From Candidatus Paralachnospira avium (GTDB lineage: Bacteria > Bacillota > Clostridia > Lachnospirales > Lachnospiraceae), in contig CAJFUL010000065.1 of the NCBI GenBank assembly GCA_904420245.1, forward strand, positions 1-38,521: DNA of 38,521 nucleotides. Direction: 5' to 3'. Made by a program: the position numbers and the translations under genes. This document shows, piece after piece, positions 8,167 through 16,381 of the stretch. Within the stretch, counting starts at the first letter, position 1; each line of letters opens with the position of its first letter. The notes under the pieces were generated by a model. That model saw only the letters and a program-made list of their open reading frames with translations. It did no database searches and was not told the DNA's origin.

Positions 8167-9381
8167 CTACAGAGCTTTGATCCTTTCGATGGCCTTTACG
8201 GTATTTTCATAAGTACCGAAAGCCGTCAGCCGGAAATATCCTTCCCCGCTGGGTCCAAAACCGGATCCCGGGGTCCCCACCACGCCCGCGGTCTCCAGAA
8301 GCTGGTCAAAGAACTCCCAGGAAGTCATGGACCCCGGCGTCTTCAGCCAGATATAAGGCGCGTTGACGCCGCCGAACACCGTATATCCCGCCTCCTTGAG
8401 TCCTTCATAGATGACCCTGGCATTGTTCATGTAGTACGCCACCTGGTCCTTCAGCTGCCTTCTGCCCTCTTCCGAATAGACGGCTTCTCCTGCCCGCTGG
8501 ACGATATAGGGCGCTCCGTTATATTTCGTGCCATGGCGTCTCGCCCACAGGGCATGAAGGGACACGTCGCCGCACTTCAGGTCCTTGGGGATCACCGTGT
8601 AGCCGAGACGGACTCCGGTGAAGCCGGCATTTTTGGAAAAGCTGTGAAGTTCGATGGCGCATGTCCTGGCTCCCTCGCACTCATAAATGCTGTGGGGAAC
8701 TCCCTCCTCGGAAATATACGCCTCATAAGCCGCATCGTAGATGATGACGGTGCCTTCCCGGTTGGCGTAATCCACCCACTCCTGGAGAGCCTCCCTGGTG
8801 ATGGCGGCGCCTGTGGGATTGTTGGGGTAGCACAGATAGATGATGTCCGGCCTCTCTTTGGGAAGCTCCGGCGAAAAGCCGTTTTCCATGGTGCAGGGCA
8901 TATAGATCACATCGCTCCAGGTGCCGGAAGCCATGTCATAGGTGCCGGTCCTGCCTGCCATCACATTGCTGTCCACATAGACCGGATATACCGGGTCGCA
9001 GACGGCTATCTTATTGTCCGCGCTGAAGATCTCCTGGATATTTGCGGAATCGCTCTTGGCGCCGTCGCTGACAAAGATCTCGTCGGCGGAAATGTCGCAG
9101 CCTCTGGACCTGTAGTCTCCCTCCGCGATGGCGTTTCTCAAAAACTCGTATCCCAGATCCGGCGCGTATCCATGGAAGGTCTCGCGGACTCCCATCTCCT
9201 CCACCGCCTTCTTCAAAGCATCGATGATGACAGGAGCCAGCGGCTGGGTCACGTCGCCGATGCCCAGACGGATGATCTCCTTCTCCGGATGCGCGGCGGA
9301 ATACTCCGCCACCTTCTTTCCAATGGTGGAAAACAGATAGCTTCCGGGCAGCTTCAAATAATTATCGTTGATCTTGAACAT
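8167..9381 (-). CDS. dapL: LL-diaminopimelate aminotransferase
   Basis: PLP-dependent class I/II aminotransferase (404 aa) converting tetrahydrodipicolinate directly to LL-diaminopimelate with glutamate as amino donor, the short DAP route for lysine and peptidoglycan. It starts [17 protein letters not shown], the characteristic N-terminus of DapL. It contains [10 protein letters not shown], the substrate/PLP loop [11 protein letters not shown], and the lysine-bearing [15 protein letters not shown]. The length matches the family. The ATG at 9381 is preceded by GGAGG; the upstream in-frame extension has no ribosome site. It follows dapF by 64 nt, so two successive steps are encoded side by side, and both sit behind the glutamine synthetase gene that supplies their nitrogen economy. 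Confidence 0.95.
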   Translation of the reverse strand: MFKINDNYLKLPGSYLFSTIGKKVAEYSAAHPEKEIIRLGIGDVTQPLAPVIIDALKKAVEEMGVRETFHGYAPDLGYEFLRNAIAEGDYRSRGCDISADEIFVSDGAKSDSANIQEIFSADNKIAVCDPVYPVYVDSNVMAGRTGTYDMASGTWSDVIYMPCTMENGFSPELPKERPDIIYLCYPNNPTGAAITREALQEWVDYANREGTVIIYDAAYEAYISEEGVPHSIYECEGARTCAIELHSFSKNAGFTGVRLGYTVIPKDLKCGDVSLHALWARRHGTKYNGAPYIVQRAGEAVYSEEGRRQLKDQVAYYMNNARVIYEGLKEAGYTVFGGVNAPYIWLKTPGSMTSWEFFDQLLETAGVVGTPGSGFGPSGEGYFRLTAFGTYENTVKAIERIKAL

Positions 9382-9445
9382 CTTTCTATCCTCCGTTTTC
9401 TCTGATGCCTCTATCTTATCCATCAGGCTCCCGTCATGTCAAGCC

Positions 9446-10240
9446 TTAAAGCGTAATTTCCCCTCTGTACACTTCCCTGGCCGGCCCCGTCATCACCATG
9501 GGATACGCCGGTCCGGCCCAGGTGACCTCCAGATCCCCTCCGGGCAGCCGCACCGTAGCCTTCCGTTTCAGAAATCCCATGGATATGGCCGCCGCGCAGG
9601 CGGCGCAGGCTCCCGTCCCGCAGGCCATGGTCTCCCCCGTGCCCCGCTCCCATACCCGCAGCTTCAGGCTGCGGCAGCCGTCCACCTTGGCGAAGCCCAC
9701 GTTGACGCCTCCGGGAAAACGGCTGTTCTTCCCGATGAGCGGCCCTATTTTTCTCAGGTCCAGTCCGTCGATCTCCGAATAAAACAGGACGGCGTGGGGA
9801 TTTCCCAGCTCCACCGGCGTGAAGGAATAGCTGGAGCCTCCGGCTTCCAAAAGCTCCCGCTCCCCCACCACGGGGATCCCCATCTCCACATCGGCCAGAA
9901 AGACCTTTCCTTCCCGGACCCGGCAGAAGACCTTTCGGATGCCGCTGTCCGTCTCCACGGAGATCCTGGGGCTCTTCACCAGTCCCGCTTCATATACATA
10001 TTTGGCGACGCAGCGGATGCCGTTGCCGCACATGGCGCCTCTGGATCCGTCCGCGTTGTACATCTCCATCCGGCAGTCGGCCCCATTGGAAGGCTGTATC
10101 AGGATCAGCCCGTCTGCTCCGATGCCAAAATGCCTGTCGCAGACAGCTCTGGCCGTCTGCTCCGGTTCTTCTACCACTTCCTCAAAACAGTTTACATATA
10201 CATAGTCGTTTCCCAGACCCTGCATCTTTGTAAACCGCAA
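9446..10240 (-). CDS. dapF: Diaminopimelate epimerase
   Basis: Cofactor-independent epimerase (264 aa) that converts LL- to meso-diaminopimelate for lysine and wall synthesis. The N-terminus MRFTKMQGLGNDYVYV is the family hallmark. The two catalytic cysteines are visible in GNGIRC (about residue 74) and ACGTGACA (about residue 212). The start is a TTG at 10240, read as Met, because this gives the exact family N-terminus; GGAAAGGCGG precedes it. It lies 21 nt after the ANTAR regulator gene and directly upstream of dapL. Confidence 0.95.
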   Translation of the reverse strand: MRFTKMQGLGNDYVYVNCFEEVVEEPEQTARAVCDRHFGIGADGLILIQPSNGADCRMEMYNADGSRGAMCGNGIRCVAKYVYEAGLVKSPRISVETDSGIRKVFCRVREGKVFLADVEMGIPVVGERELLEAGGSSYSFTPVELGNPHAVLFYSEIDGLDLRKIGPLIGKNSRFPGGVNVGFAKVDGCRSLKLRVWERGTGETMACGTGACAACAAAISMGFLKRKATVRLPGGDLEVTWAGPAYPMVMTGPAREVYRGEITL

Positions 10241-10261
10241 TCCTTACCGCCTTTCCGCCCC

Positions 10262-10810
10262 TCACTGCTTCATGATCTCCAGCACCATCCGGGCAGTTTC
10301 CACCATATTGGTCCCGCTGTCCATGCTGCACTTCTGAATATAGCGGTGGGCCTCCGTTTCTGTCATATGATTTCTCTCCATCAAGACCTCTTTTGCCTCC
10401 CGGATGACCTCCCGGTCCTCCCTGCTCCTTTCCCTGGGCTGCTGCCTTCTCTGCCTGCGGGCCCTCTCCTGCGCTTCACTCATCATGGAAAGGGTATCCA
10501 GAAGATCATGGAGCTTCAGAGGCATACTGACACAGATCAGGTTATCTGCCGTATTTCCTCCCCAAAACTGCTGCGAAGCCAGAAGGAGCATCTGGAACCG
10601 CTCCGGCAGATAGGAAAGGAGCTCCTCATACTGCATATCCGCGAACCTGCGGCCGCACACCACGATCCCGTCGGCCAGGTCCTCGATGTGGTTCAGGACC
10701 TGCGCCCCGGCAGTACAGACAGCTGTGACATGAAATCCGTTTCTGGTCAGGATATTCCGGATATTCCTGGCATCTTCGATCTTGGGAAAAGCCACTATGA
10801 TATTGGTCAC
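10262..10810 (-). CDS. ANTAR-domain RNA-binding antitermination regulator with degenerate receiver
   Basis: Small regulator (182 aa). The C-terminal ANTAR domain (about residues 130-180, with REAKEVLMERNHMTETEAHRYIQ and VETARMVLEIM) binds paired hairpins in leader RNAs in characterised members. The N-terminal ~110 residues look like a response-regulator receiver, but where the phosphorylated Asp is expected the sequence reads IVVCGRRF, so normal phosphorylation is unlikely. The linker is rich in Arg/Gln (RARRQRRQQPRERSRED). The start is GTG at 10810 behind a textbook GGAGGTGA. It lies between glnA (30 nt gap) and dapF (21 nt gap), suggesting nitrogen control of glnA by antitermination. That is known for ANTAR/GS neighbourhoods in clostridia and is inference here. 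Confidence 0.88.
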   Translation of the reverse strand: MTNIIVAFPKIEDARNIRNILTRNGFHVTAVCTAGAQVLNHIEDLADGIVVCGRRFADMQYEELLSYLPERFQMLLLASQQFWGGNTADNLICVSMPLKLHDLLDTLSMMSEAQERARRQRRQQPRERSREDREVIREAKEVLMERNHMTETEAHRYIQKCSMDSGTNMVETARMVLEIMKQ

Positions 10811-10840
10811 GCTGTCACCTCCAAGTCACATCCATGGGAA

Positions 10841-12181
10841 CTAGTACCGGTTCAGATATTCCTTGATCTCCCACTCTGTCACTTGGCTGCGGTAAGTATT
10901 CCACTCCTGCCGTTTCGTGTCGATATACTGTTTTGCCGTCTCCTTCCCGATCACATCGATCAGGAACGCATCCTTTTCCAGGGCGTTGACTGCGTCGCAC
11001 ATGGTCCTGGGAAGCCTCTCGATCTCCAGATCCCGCCTCTTCTCCTCTGTCCAGGCAGACACGTTCTCATCCACGCAGGGCGGAAGGGGAAGCTCCTCTT
11101 CGATGCCCTCCAGCCCCGCCGCCAGACAGGCCGCGAAGGCCAGATAAGGATTTGCCGTAGGATCCGGAGAACGCAGCTCCAGCCTGGTGTTCCCGCCGAT
11201 GACAGGAGGCACCCGCAGGAGAGCGAAGGAGGTCCTGGCCGACCAGGTGGCGTACACCGGCGCCTCAAACCCGGGGACCAGCCGCTTATAGGAATTGACC
11301 AGCGGATTGGTGAGGGCCGTGATGCCGGCGATATGCTTCAGGATCCCCGCCATGAAGTGACGGGCCGTCCTGCTCAGCTTATCCGGATCTTCCCCATCGT
11401 AAAATACATTCCGTCCCTCCTCGTCCAGCAGGAACATATTGATGTGCATACCGGAACCGTCGACCCCGGACTTGGGCTTGGGCATGAAGGTGGCATGGAG
11501 GCCGTGACGCTTGGCGATGGATTTCACCGTCATCTTGAAGGTCAGGAGGTTATCCGCCGCCGTCAGGGCGTCGCTGTACTTGAAGTCCACCTCATGCTGG
11601 CCCGGCGCCTTCTCATGGTGGGAGGACATCACCTCAAATCCCATCTCTTCCAGATTCAGGACAATATCCCTCCGGACATTTTCCGCAAAGTCCACCGGCC
11701 CCACGTCAAAGTACCCCGCTTGCTCATGGGTCACCGTGGTGGGCGCGCCTCCGTCGTCGATATGGAACAGGAAAAACTCGCACTCCGGCTCCACCTTAAA
11801 AGTATATCCCATCCCCGCGGCCTTTTCCACGACCCGCTTCAGGGCCGTCCTGGTGTCCTCGGCATATGGCGTCCCGTCGCTGTTGTAAACATCGCAGATC
11901 AGCCGCGCCACCTTGCCCTGCTGGGGCCGCCAGGGAAAGATCTCAAAAGTATCCAGATCCGGCCTCAGGAACAGATCCGTCCTGGCCAGCTCCCCAAACC
12001 GGTTCACCGAAACGCCGTCAAAGCTGCATTCCCCGTTGAAAGCCCGTTCCAGCTGGCTGACGGTGATGGCCATATTCTTCAGGACCCCGAAAATATCCGG
12101 AAACTGGAGCCGGACGAATTCCACATCCTCCTCCTCGGCCATGCGGATGATATCTTCTTTTGTATATCTGTTTTCACTCAT
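10841..12181 (-). CDS. glnA: Glutamine synthetase, type I
   Basis: Glutamate-ammonia ligase (446 aa), the entry point for ammonium. It has the N-terminal beta-grasp stretch VEFVRLQFPDIFGVLKN, the catalytic EPECEFFLF, DGSGMHINMF, and the long NSYKRLVPGFEAPVYATWSA region that forms the glutamate and ATP pockets. The length and lack of extra insertions fit the GSI-alpha class of Firmicutes, which is controlled by feedback rather than adenylylation. The ATG at 12181 is nine nt after AAAGGAG; a TTG three codons earlier is too close to the ribosome site. A strong promoter about 260 nt upstream creates a long leader, and an ANTAR regulator follows, so leader-RNA control is plausible. Confidence 0.96.
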   Translation of the reverse strand: MSENRYTKEDIIRMAEEEDVEFVRLQFPDIFGVLKNMAITVSQLERAFNGECSFDGVSVNRFGELARTDLFLRPDLDTFEIFPWRPQQGKVARLICDVYNSDGTPYAEDTRTALKRVVEKAAGMGYTFKVEPECEFFLFHIDDGGAPTTVTHEQAGYFDVGPVDFAENVRRDIVLNLEEMGFEVMSSHHEKAPGQHEVDFKYSDALTAADNLLTFKMTVKSIAKRHGLHATFMPKPKSGVDGSGMHINMFLLDEEGRNVFYDGEDPDKLSRTARHFMAGILKHIAGITALTNPLVNSYKRLVPGFEAPVYATWSARTSFALLRVPPVIGGNTRLELRSPDPTANPYLAFAACLAAGLEGIEEELPLPPCVDENVSAWTEEKRRDLEIERLPRTMCDAVNALEKDAFLIDVIGKETAKQYIDTKRQEWNTYRSQVTEWEIKEYLNRY

Positions 12182-12283
12182 ATGACACAACTCCTTTATT
12201 TATTACCGGAATCTTCCCGCTCCGGACAGCTCCCGGCCCGCGGTCCCGCCGGGCAGCCTGTTCTGCAAAGAACGCCGCTTTCC

Positions 12284-12382
12284 AAAAGGCTCCCGCCATG
12301 CAGGCTCTTCCGCCTGCATCGTCTTCCGCTCCGCCGCAGGCAGGTCCCACGGAGTATTTCGCTCTATGGAAACGAAGTTTCC
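12284..12382 (+). repeat. Intergenic repeat element, copy A
   Basis: About 99 bp related to 15361-15476 on the opposite strand. Two blocks are shared: the first 34 nt (30 identical) ending in CCGCCTGC, and the last 40 nt (35 identical) centred on GCTCTATGGAAACGAAG. The middle differs in length and sequence. It contains a hairpin TGCAGGC/GCCTGCA with a 6-nt loop and a GGAAAC/GTTTCC hairpin. It sits in the leader of glnA, oriented against transcription. No protein is plausible in it. Confidence 0.8.
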
Positions 12383-12441
12383 TATAAAGTAAAAAAGACG
12401 TATCTTCTCCATAAGAAGAAACGCCCTTGTTCTCTCTTTCG

Positions 12442-12470
12442 ATGATAACAGGGCATTTCGCTTTTGTCAA
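12442..12470 (-). promoter_or_regulatory. Promoter of the glnA operon, overlapping the hisC stop
   Basis: On the minus strand: TTGACA (12465-12470), 17-nt spacer, TATCAT (12442-12447). The -35 box overlaps the last codons of hisC. Transcription would start near 12435, giving a leader of about 250 nt before the glnA ATG that includes repeat copy A, a TCTTCT/AGAAGA hairpin and a nearby T run. Confidence 0.75.
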
Positions 12471-13516
12471 TAACGTTCTAAAAATTGGAAAAGGGCCTCC
12501 ATCTGTTCGTCGGTCCCGATGGTGATGCGCAGATAGTCTCCCACTCTGGGCCCCTCAAAATACCGGACATAGATCCCCGACGCTTTCAGAGCTTCAAAAA
12601 GCGCCTTGGCATCGGTCCCCGGCCGGGAAGCAAAGATAAAGTTGGCCGAAGGATCCGGATACACAAACCCCAGATGGGAGAGACGCTCTGCGGCCTGCTT
12701 TCTGGTGGCCTTGATCTTATGGGTGGTTTCCTGAAAATACGCCTCATCCCGGACGGCCGCCACGCCCAGGCGGATGGCCGTCCGGGACATGGTGTAGGAG
12801 TTAAAGGAATATTTCACATCACTTAACGCCTTTATGAGGGCCGGGCTCCCCATGGCATAGCCGATCCTGACCCCCGCCATGGAACGGGACTTGGAAAACG
12901 TCTGGACCACCAGCAGGTTTTCATATTTTTCGATCAGAGGCAGCGCGGATTCTCCGCCGAAATCGATATACGCCTCATCCACGATCACCACCACGCCAGG
13001 ATTGCGGGAGATGATGTCCTCCACATCCTCCAGTCCCATGGCCAAGGACGTGGGAGCGTTGGGATTGGGGAAGATGATCCCTCCGTTTTCCCGGAAATAA
13101 TCTTCCTTCCGGATCCGGAAATCCTCATCCAGCGCCGGACGCTCATAGGGGATCCGGTACAGATCCGCCCAGACGCTGTAAAAAGAGTATGTGATGTCCG
13201 GAAACAGGATGGGCTTTCCGGAGTTGAAAAAAGTCAGAAAAGCCATGGCCAGCACATCATCGGAACCGACGCCCACAAATACCTGGCCGGGAGAGAGGCC
13301 ATACCGCTCCGCCAGCGCTTCCGTCAGGGCTCCCGCCGAAGGATCCGGATACAGCCGCAGCTCTTCCGCCTCAAATCCCCGAAGGATGGCCTGCACTCCC
13401 GGCGCCGGCCCATAGGGGTTCTCATTGGTGTTCAGTTTGATGATCCCCTCCCGGCGGGGCTGTTCTCCCGGCACATAGGGCACCACTTTCCGGATATTCT
13501 CTTCCCACGGTCTCAT
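12467..13516 (-). CDS. hisC: Histidinol-phosphate aminotransferase
   Basis: PLP-dependent aminotransferase (349 aa) of histidine biosynthesis. It starts MRPWEENIRKVVPYVPGEQ, then KLNTNENPYGP, both typical of HisC. The PLP sites include VGVGSDDVLAM, IFPNPNAPTSL, VDEAYIDFGG and the lysine motif TFSKSRSMAGVRIGYA. The ATG at 13516 follows GGGAGG. It is 17 nt downstream of the vanZ-like gene and is the last gene of glmM-vanZ-hisC. No other his genes are in the window, so a broader aromatic or tyrosine transaminase role cannot be excluded. Confidence 0.9.
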   Translation of the reverse strand: MRPWEENIRKVVPYVPGEQPRREGIIKLNTNENPYGPAPGVQAILRGFEAEELRLYPDPSAGALTEALAERYGLSPGQVFVGVGSDDVLAMAFLTFFNSGKPILFPDITYSFYSVWADLYRIPYERPALDEDFRIRKEDYFRENGGIIFPNPNAPTSLAMGLEDVEDIISRNPGVVVIVDEAYIDFGGESALPLIEKYENLLVVQTFSKSRSMAGVRIGYAMGSPALIKALSDVKYSFNSYTMSRTAIRLGVAAVRDEAYFQETTHKIKATRKQAAERLSHLGFVYPDPSANFIFASRPGTDAKALFEALKASGIYVRYFEGPRVGDYLRITIGTDEQMEALFQFLERY

Positions 13517-13533
13517 GTCTCTTCCTCCCTTTC

Positions 13534-13956
13534 TCAAATGTTTTCCTTCCTTTTGCGCTTCCAGGCCAGGAGAGCGGCAGCCGCCAGGATCCCAAAGGCA
13601 GCTCCTGCGCAGTCCAGCGCCACATCTCCAAACGCCGGCGTCCGTCCCGCCGAAAACATCTGGTGGAGCTCATCGGAAGCCGCATAGACGGCGGCCGCCA
13701 GAAAAGGAGCCGCGTATTTCCACCATCCGGTCCCCGAACAGGAATCGGAAACTCCCATATAAAGGGCTCCCAGGACTGCGTACTCCGCCGCATGGGCCCC
13801 CTTTCGCACCAGCCGCTCCGGCAGTCTTAAGAAACCGGAGACGCTGCTGCTGAGGGCCCCCGACTGGCCTCCTGTCTGCCCGGAGAAATAAAAGATCACT
13901 GCCATCCAGATCAGGGACAGGCCCAGGAACAGATACCGCCTTCTATTCCTCGGCAT
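13534..13956 (-). CDS. VanZ-like membrane protein
   Basis: Small integral membrane protein (140 aa) of the VanZ-like family. Hydrophobic segments lie near residues 7-23, 55-75, 80-97 and 112-132. It carries the family motifs FYFSGQ (about residue 22), RKGAHAAEYAVLGAL and SDELHQMFSAGRTPAFGDVALDCAGAAFG (split here only by context). It ends in a basic tail. The ATG lies inside the end of glmM (14-nt overlap), which implies translational coupling. VanZ itself gives low-level teicoplanin resistance; chromosomal relatives like this one have no established function, so a resistance role should not be assumed. Confidence 0.85.
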   Translation of the reverse strand: MPRNRRRYLFLGLSLIWMAVIFYFSGQTGGQSGALSSSVSGFLRLPERLVRKGAHAAEYAVLGALYMGVSDSCSGTGWWKYAAPFLAAAVYAASDELHQMFSAGRTPAFGDVALDCAGAAFGILAAAALLAWKRKRKENI

Positions 13957-15295
13957 GGCCCTTGGCCCGGATCACTTCGATCACTTCCGAAACGTATTTT
14001 TCACAGAGCTCCTGGGTCTTGGCCTCCACCATGACCCGCAGCACCGGCTCTGTACCACTCTCCCTCACCAGGATGCGGCCTTCCGTCCCCAGCGCCTTCT
14101 CCGCCTGCTCCACAGCCTTCTGGACATCCTCGTCGGCCCTGGCTTCCGGCTTGCTCTTCACCCGGATATTCTTAAGGAGCTGGGGATAGATCTCCACGGG
14201 AGCCGTCAGCTTTCCCAGCCGCTCCTTCTTCTCCAGCATCACTTCCATCAGCTTGATGGACGTGAGGATCCCGTCGCCTGTGGAAGCATATTTACTGAAT
14301 ATGATGTGGCCCGACTGTTCTCCGCCCAGCCTGTGGCCATGGGCAGACATGTTCTCATAGACGAAACGGTCGCCCACATCCGTCTTCTCATAACGGATCC
14401 CTGCAATATCAAAGGCTTTATAGAGACCGATATTGGACATCACGGTGGTCACCACCGTATTGGTGTCCAGCATCCCCTGTTCCTTCATATAGAGGCCGCA
14501 GATATAGAGGATCAGGTCCCCGTCCACCACGCGTCCGTTCTCATCCACGGCAATGCACCGGTCCGCATCCCCGTCGTAGGCAAATCCCACATCCAGGCCG
14601 TTCTCCACCACGAACTTCTGGAGGACCTCGATATGGGTAGAACCGCAGTTCTTATTGATATTGGTCCCGTCAGGTTCATTGTTGATGACATAAGTCTTGG
14701 CGCCCAGCGCGTCAAATACATTCTTCGCAATGGAAAAGGCGCTCCCATTGGAACAGTCCAAGCCCACCCGCATATTCTTGTAGGAGCGGGTGGCCAGGGA
14801 AATCAGATAGCCGATGTAGCGGTTGCGTCCCTGGGAATAGTCGGAAGCCTTTCCGATCTCCTCCTTCAGCGCGAAGGGGATCTGAGCTCCTTCCCCGTCT
14901 ATGTAGGCTTCGATCTGTTCCGTCACCTCTTCCTCCAGCTTCTCGCCCTTTCCGTTCAGGACCTTAAGACCGTTATCGTAGAAAGGGTTATGGCTGGCAG
15001 AGATCATGATGCCGCAGTCGAAATCCTCCGTCCTCACCACATAGGAGACGCTGGGAGTCGTCGTCACATGGAGCAGATACGCATCGGCTCCAGAAGCCGT
15101 GAGCCCCGCCACCAGGGAATACTCAAACATATAGCTGCTCCTCCTGGTGTCCTTGCCGATGACGACCCTGCATTTTTTCCCTTCGCGCGCTCCGTAATAC
15201 CATCCCAGAAACCGGCCCACCTTATAAGCGTGCTCCACCGTCAGCACCTTATTGGCCTCCCCTCGGAATCCATCTGTTCCAAAATATTTGCCCAT
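13943..15295 (-). CDS. glmM: Phosphoglucosamine mutase
   Basis: Alpha-phosphohexomutase (450 aa) that interconverts glucosamine-6-phosphate and glucosamine-1-phosphate on the way to UDP-GlcNAc. It starts MGKYFGTDGFRGEAN, diagnostic of GlmM. The phosphoserine loop SASHNP lies near residue 100, the metal-binding loop is AYDGDADRC, the sugar-binding loop GGEQSGH, and the phosphate-binding RESGTEPVLRVM is near the C-terminus. The ATG at 15295 follows AAAAGGAGA. A strong hairpin (15322-15350) sits just before the ribosome site. The gene overlaps vanZ at its 3' end. Confidence 0.97.
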   Translation of the reverse strand: MGKYFGTDGFRGEANKVLTVEHAYKVGRFLGWYYGAREGKKCRVVIGKDTRRSSYMFEYSLVAGLTASGADAYLLHVTTTPSVSYVVRTEDFDCGIMISASHNPFYDNGLKVLNGKGEKLEEEVTEQIEAYIDGEGAQIPFALKEEIGKASDYSQGRNRYIGYLISLATRSYKNMRVGLDCSNGSAFSIAKNVFDALGAKTYVINNEPDGTNINKNCGSTHIEVLQKFVVENGLDVGFAYDGDADRCIAVDENGRVVDGDLILYICGLYMKEQGMLDTNTVVTTVMSNIGLYKAFDIAGIRYEKTDVGDRFVYENMSAHGHRLGGEQSGHIIFSKYASTGDGILTSIKLMEVMLEKKERLGKLTAPVEIYPQLLKNIRVKSKPEARADEDVQKAVEQAEKALGTEGRILVRESGTEPVLRVMVEAKTQELCEKYVSEVIEVIRAKGHAEE

Positions 15296-15321
15296 ACTGC
15301 TCTCCTTTTCCTGAAAATACC

Positions 15322-15350
15322 AAAGGCTGCGGACTGGCGCCGCAGCCTTT
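15322..15350. other. Strong hairpin in the glmM leader
   Basis: AAAGGCTGCGG (15322-15332) pairs perfectly with CCGCAGCCTTT (15340-15350) over 11 bp with a 7-nt loop. On the plus strand it is followed by TTTTCTCTC; on the minus strand by TTTGGTATTTTC. It lies about 27 nt before the glmM start, so it could be a terminator for leftward read-through, an attenuator of glmM, or a stabilising 5' hairpin. Confidence 0.6.
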
Positions 15351-15360
15351 TCTCTCTGTG

Positions 15361-15476
15361 GGAACCTTCGTTTCCATAGAGCAAAACACTCCGCAGGACC
15401 GCGCTGCGGTAAAGAAGGATCCTGCCGCTCATGCGGCCCGCCGCAGGCGGAGGATCCTGCATGGCAGGATCCTTTT
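15361..15476 (-). repeat. Intergenic repeat element, copy B
   Basis: About 116 bp, homologous to 12284-12382 but on the opposite strand. It has the same first block (AAAAGGATCCTGCCATGCAG...) and last block (GCTCTATGGAAACGAAGG). It is rich in nested inverted repeats, including GGATCCTGC/GCAGGATCC and AAGGATCCTGCC/GGCAGGATCCTT. It lies between the rfbD stop and the glmM start and probably doubles as the rfb terminator. Confidence 0.8.
15415..15474. terminator. Stem-loop past rfbD, within repeat copy B
   Basis: AAGGATCCTGCC (15415-15426) pairs with GGCAGGATCCTT (15463-15474). The best T run (CCTTTTTATT) is on the plus strand; the minus strand has CCTTCTTT. It follows the rfbD stop by about 30 nt, so it may end the rfbABD transcript, possibly in both directions. 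Confidence 0.55.
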
Positions 15477-15505
15477 TATTATCTTTATTCTTCCGGCCCT
15501 CCTGT

Positions 15506-16369
15506 TTATGCCTTTTTCCCCAGGGCCTCCAGATAACGGGAAAGGGCGTCCTGCCATGCGGGAAGCCGCTCAAATCCATTTGCATCCAGTTTATCCTTGG
15601 ACATACGGCTGTTCTTAGGCCTCTTGGCCGCCGTGGGATACATGCTGTTGTAAGTCTCACTGTCCACAGGAGTCACCTTCACGTCCATGCCTGCCTGCTT
15701 AAAGATCTCGCAGGCAAACTCATACCAGCTGCAGAGACCTTCGTTGGTGGCATGGTAACGACCGTACCGGTCTGTCTGGATCATATCCACCAGAAGCCTT
15801 GCCAGGTCGTAGGTATAGGTGGGAGAACCGATCTGATCATCCACCACGCTGACCGCCCCCCTCTCTTCTCCGAGACGCAGCATGGTCTTGATGAAGTTCT
15901 TTCCGTTGACGCCGAAGACCCAGGCGATCCTCACGGTGAAATACTTATCCAGATATTTCTCCACCGCCAGCTCGCCCTCGTATTTGGAAAGGCCGTAGGC
16001 GTTTAAAGGATGGCGCTCATCATCCGGCTCCCAGGGTCTCTCTCCCTGTCCGTCAAAGACATAATCGGTGCTGATGTACATCATCTTGATGTCCAGCTCC
16101 CGGCAGACCTTGGCGATGTTTTCCGTGCCGCCGGCATTGATCTTCCGGCATAATTCCAGCTTTTCCTCCGCCGCGTCCACAGCCGTAAAAGCCGCGCAGT
16201 GGATCACCGCGTCCACCTTTGCCTCCTTGATCACCCGGTCCACGGCCTGCGCATCGGTGATGTCCATCTCTTCAATATCCACCCCGACGCCTTCTATCCG
16301 ACGCTTTGCCAGTTCATTCATCACGTCATGGCCCAGCTGGCCCTTGACGCCTGTTACCAGAATCCTCAT
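15506..16369 (-). CDS. rfbD: dTDP-4-dehydrorhamnose reductase
   Basis: NADPH-dependent short-chain reductase (287 aa) making dTDP-L-rhamnose, the last step of the pathway. The N-terminal Rossmann motif reads TGVKGQLGHDV. It has DYVFDGQGERPW, the active-site YGLSKYEGE (Tyr-x3-Lys), and the AWVFGVNGKNFIKTML segment, all typical of RfbD. The ATG at 16369 follows AGGAGG. The gene follows rfbB by 12 nt. It also supports the view that the adjacent polysaccharide genes make a rhamnose-containing polymer. Confidence 0.96.
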   Translation of the reverse strand: MRILVTGVKGQLGHDVMNELAKRRIEGVGVDIEEMDITDAQAVDRVIKEAKVDAVIHCAAFTAVDAAEEKLELCRKINAGGTENIAKVCRELDIKMMYISTDYVFDGQGERPWEPDDERHPLNAYGLSKYEGELAVEKYLDKYFTVRIAWVFGVNGKNFIKTMLRLGEERGAVSVVDDQIGSPTYTYDLARLLVDMIQTDRYGRYHATNEGLCSWYEFACEIFKQAGMDVKVTPVDSETYNSMYPTAAKRPKNSRMSKDKLDANGFERLPAWQDALSRYLEALGKKA

Positions 16370-16381
16370 GTTTTCCTCCTG

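Noticed and set aside
12182-12435. Known riboswitch or ANTAR double-hairpin in the glnA leader
   Set aside because: I looked for two neighbouring stems with hexaloops carrying the expected A and G positions. The one clear hexaloop hairpin (loop GGAAGA on the minus strand) does not match and belongs to the dispersed repeat.
9368-12445. Plus-strand open frame of about 1000 codons
   Set aside because: It lies antisense to dapF, the ANTAR gene and glnA, has no ribosome site, and its translation is low-complexity His/Pro/Arg/Leu-rich as expected from the complement of GC-rich genes.
12174-12470. 98-codon minus-strand open frame between hisC and glnA
   Set aside because: It spans the glnA leader and repeat copy A; composition and lack of a ribosome site indicate a by-product of the repeat rather than a gene.
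13534-13956. VanZ-like gene as a glycopeptide-resistance gene
   Set aside because: No vanA/B/H/X/R/S neighbours; chromosomal VanZ-like proteins are common and of unknown function.
13955-15379. Plus-strand open frame opposite glmM
   Set aside because: Antisense shadow of glmM, which has all family motifs.
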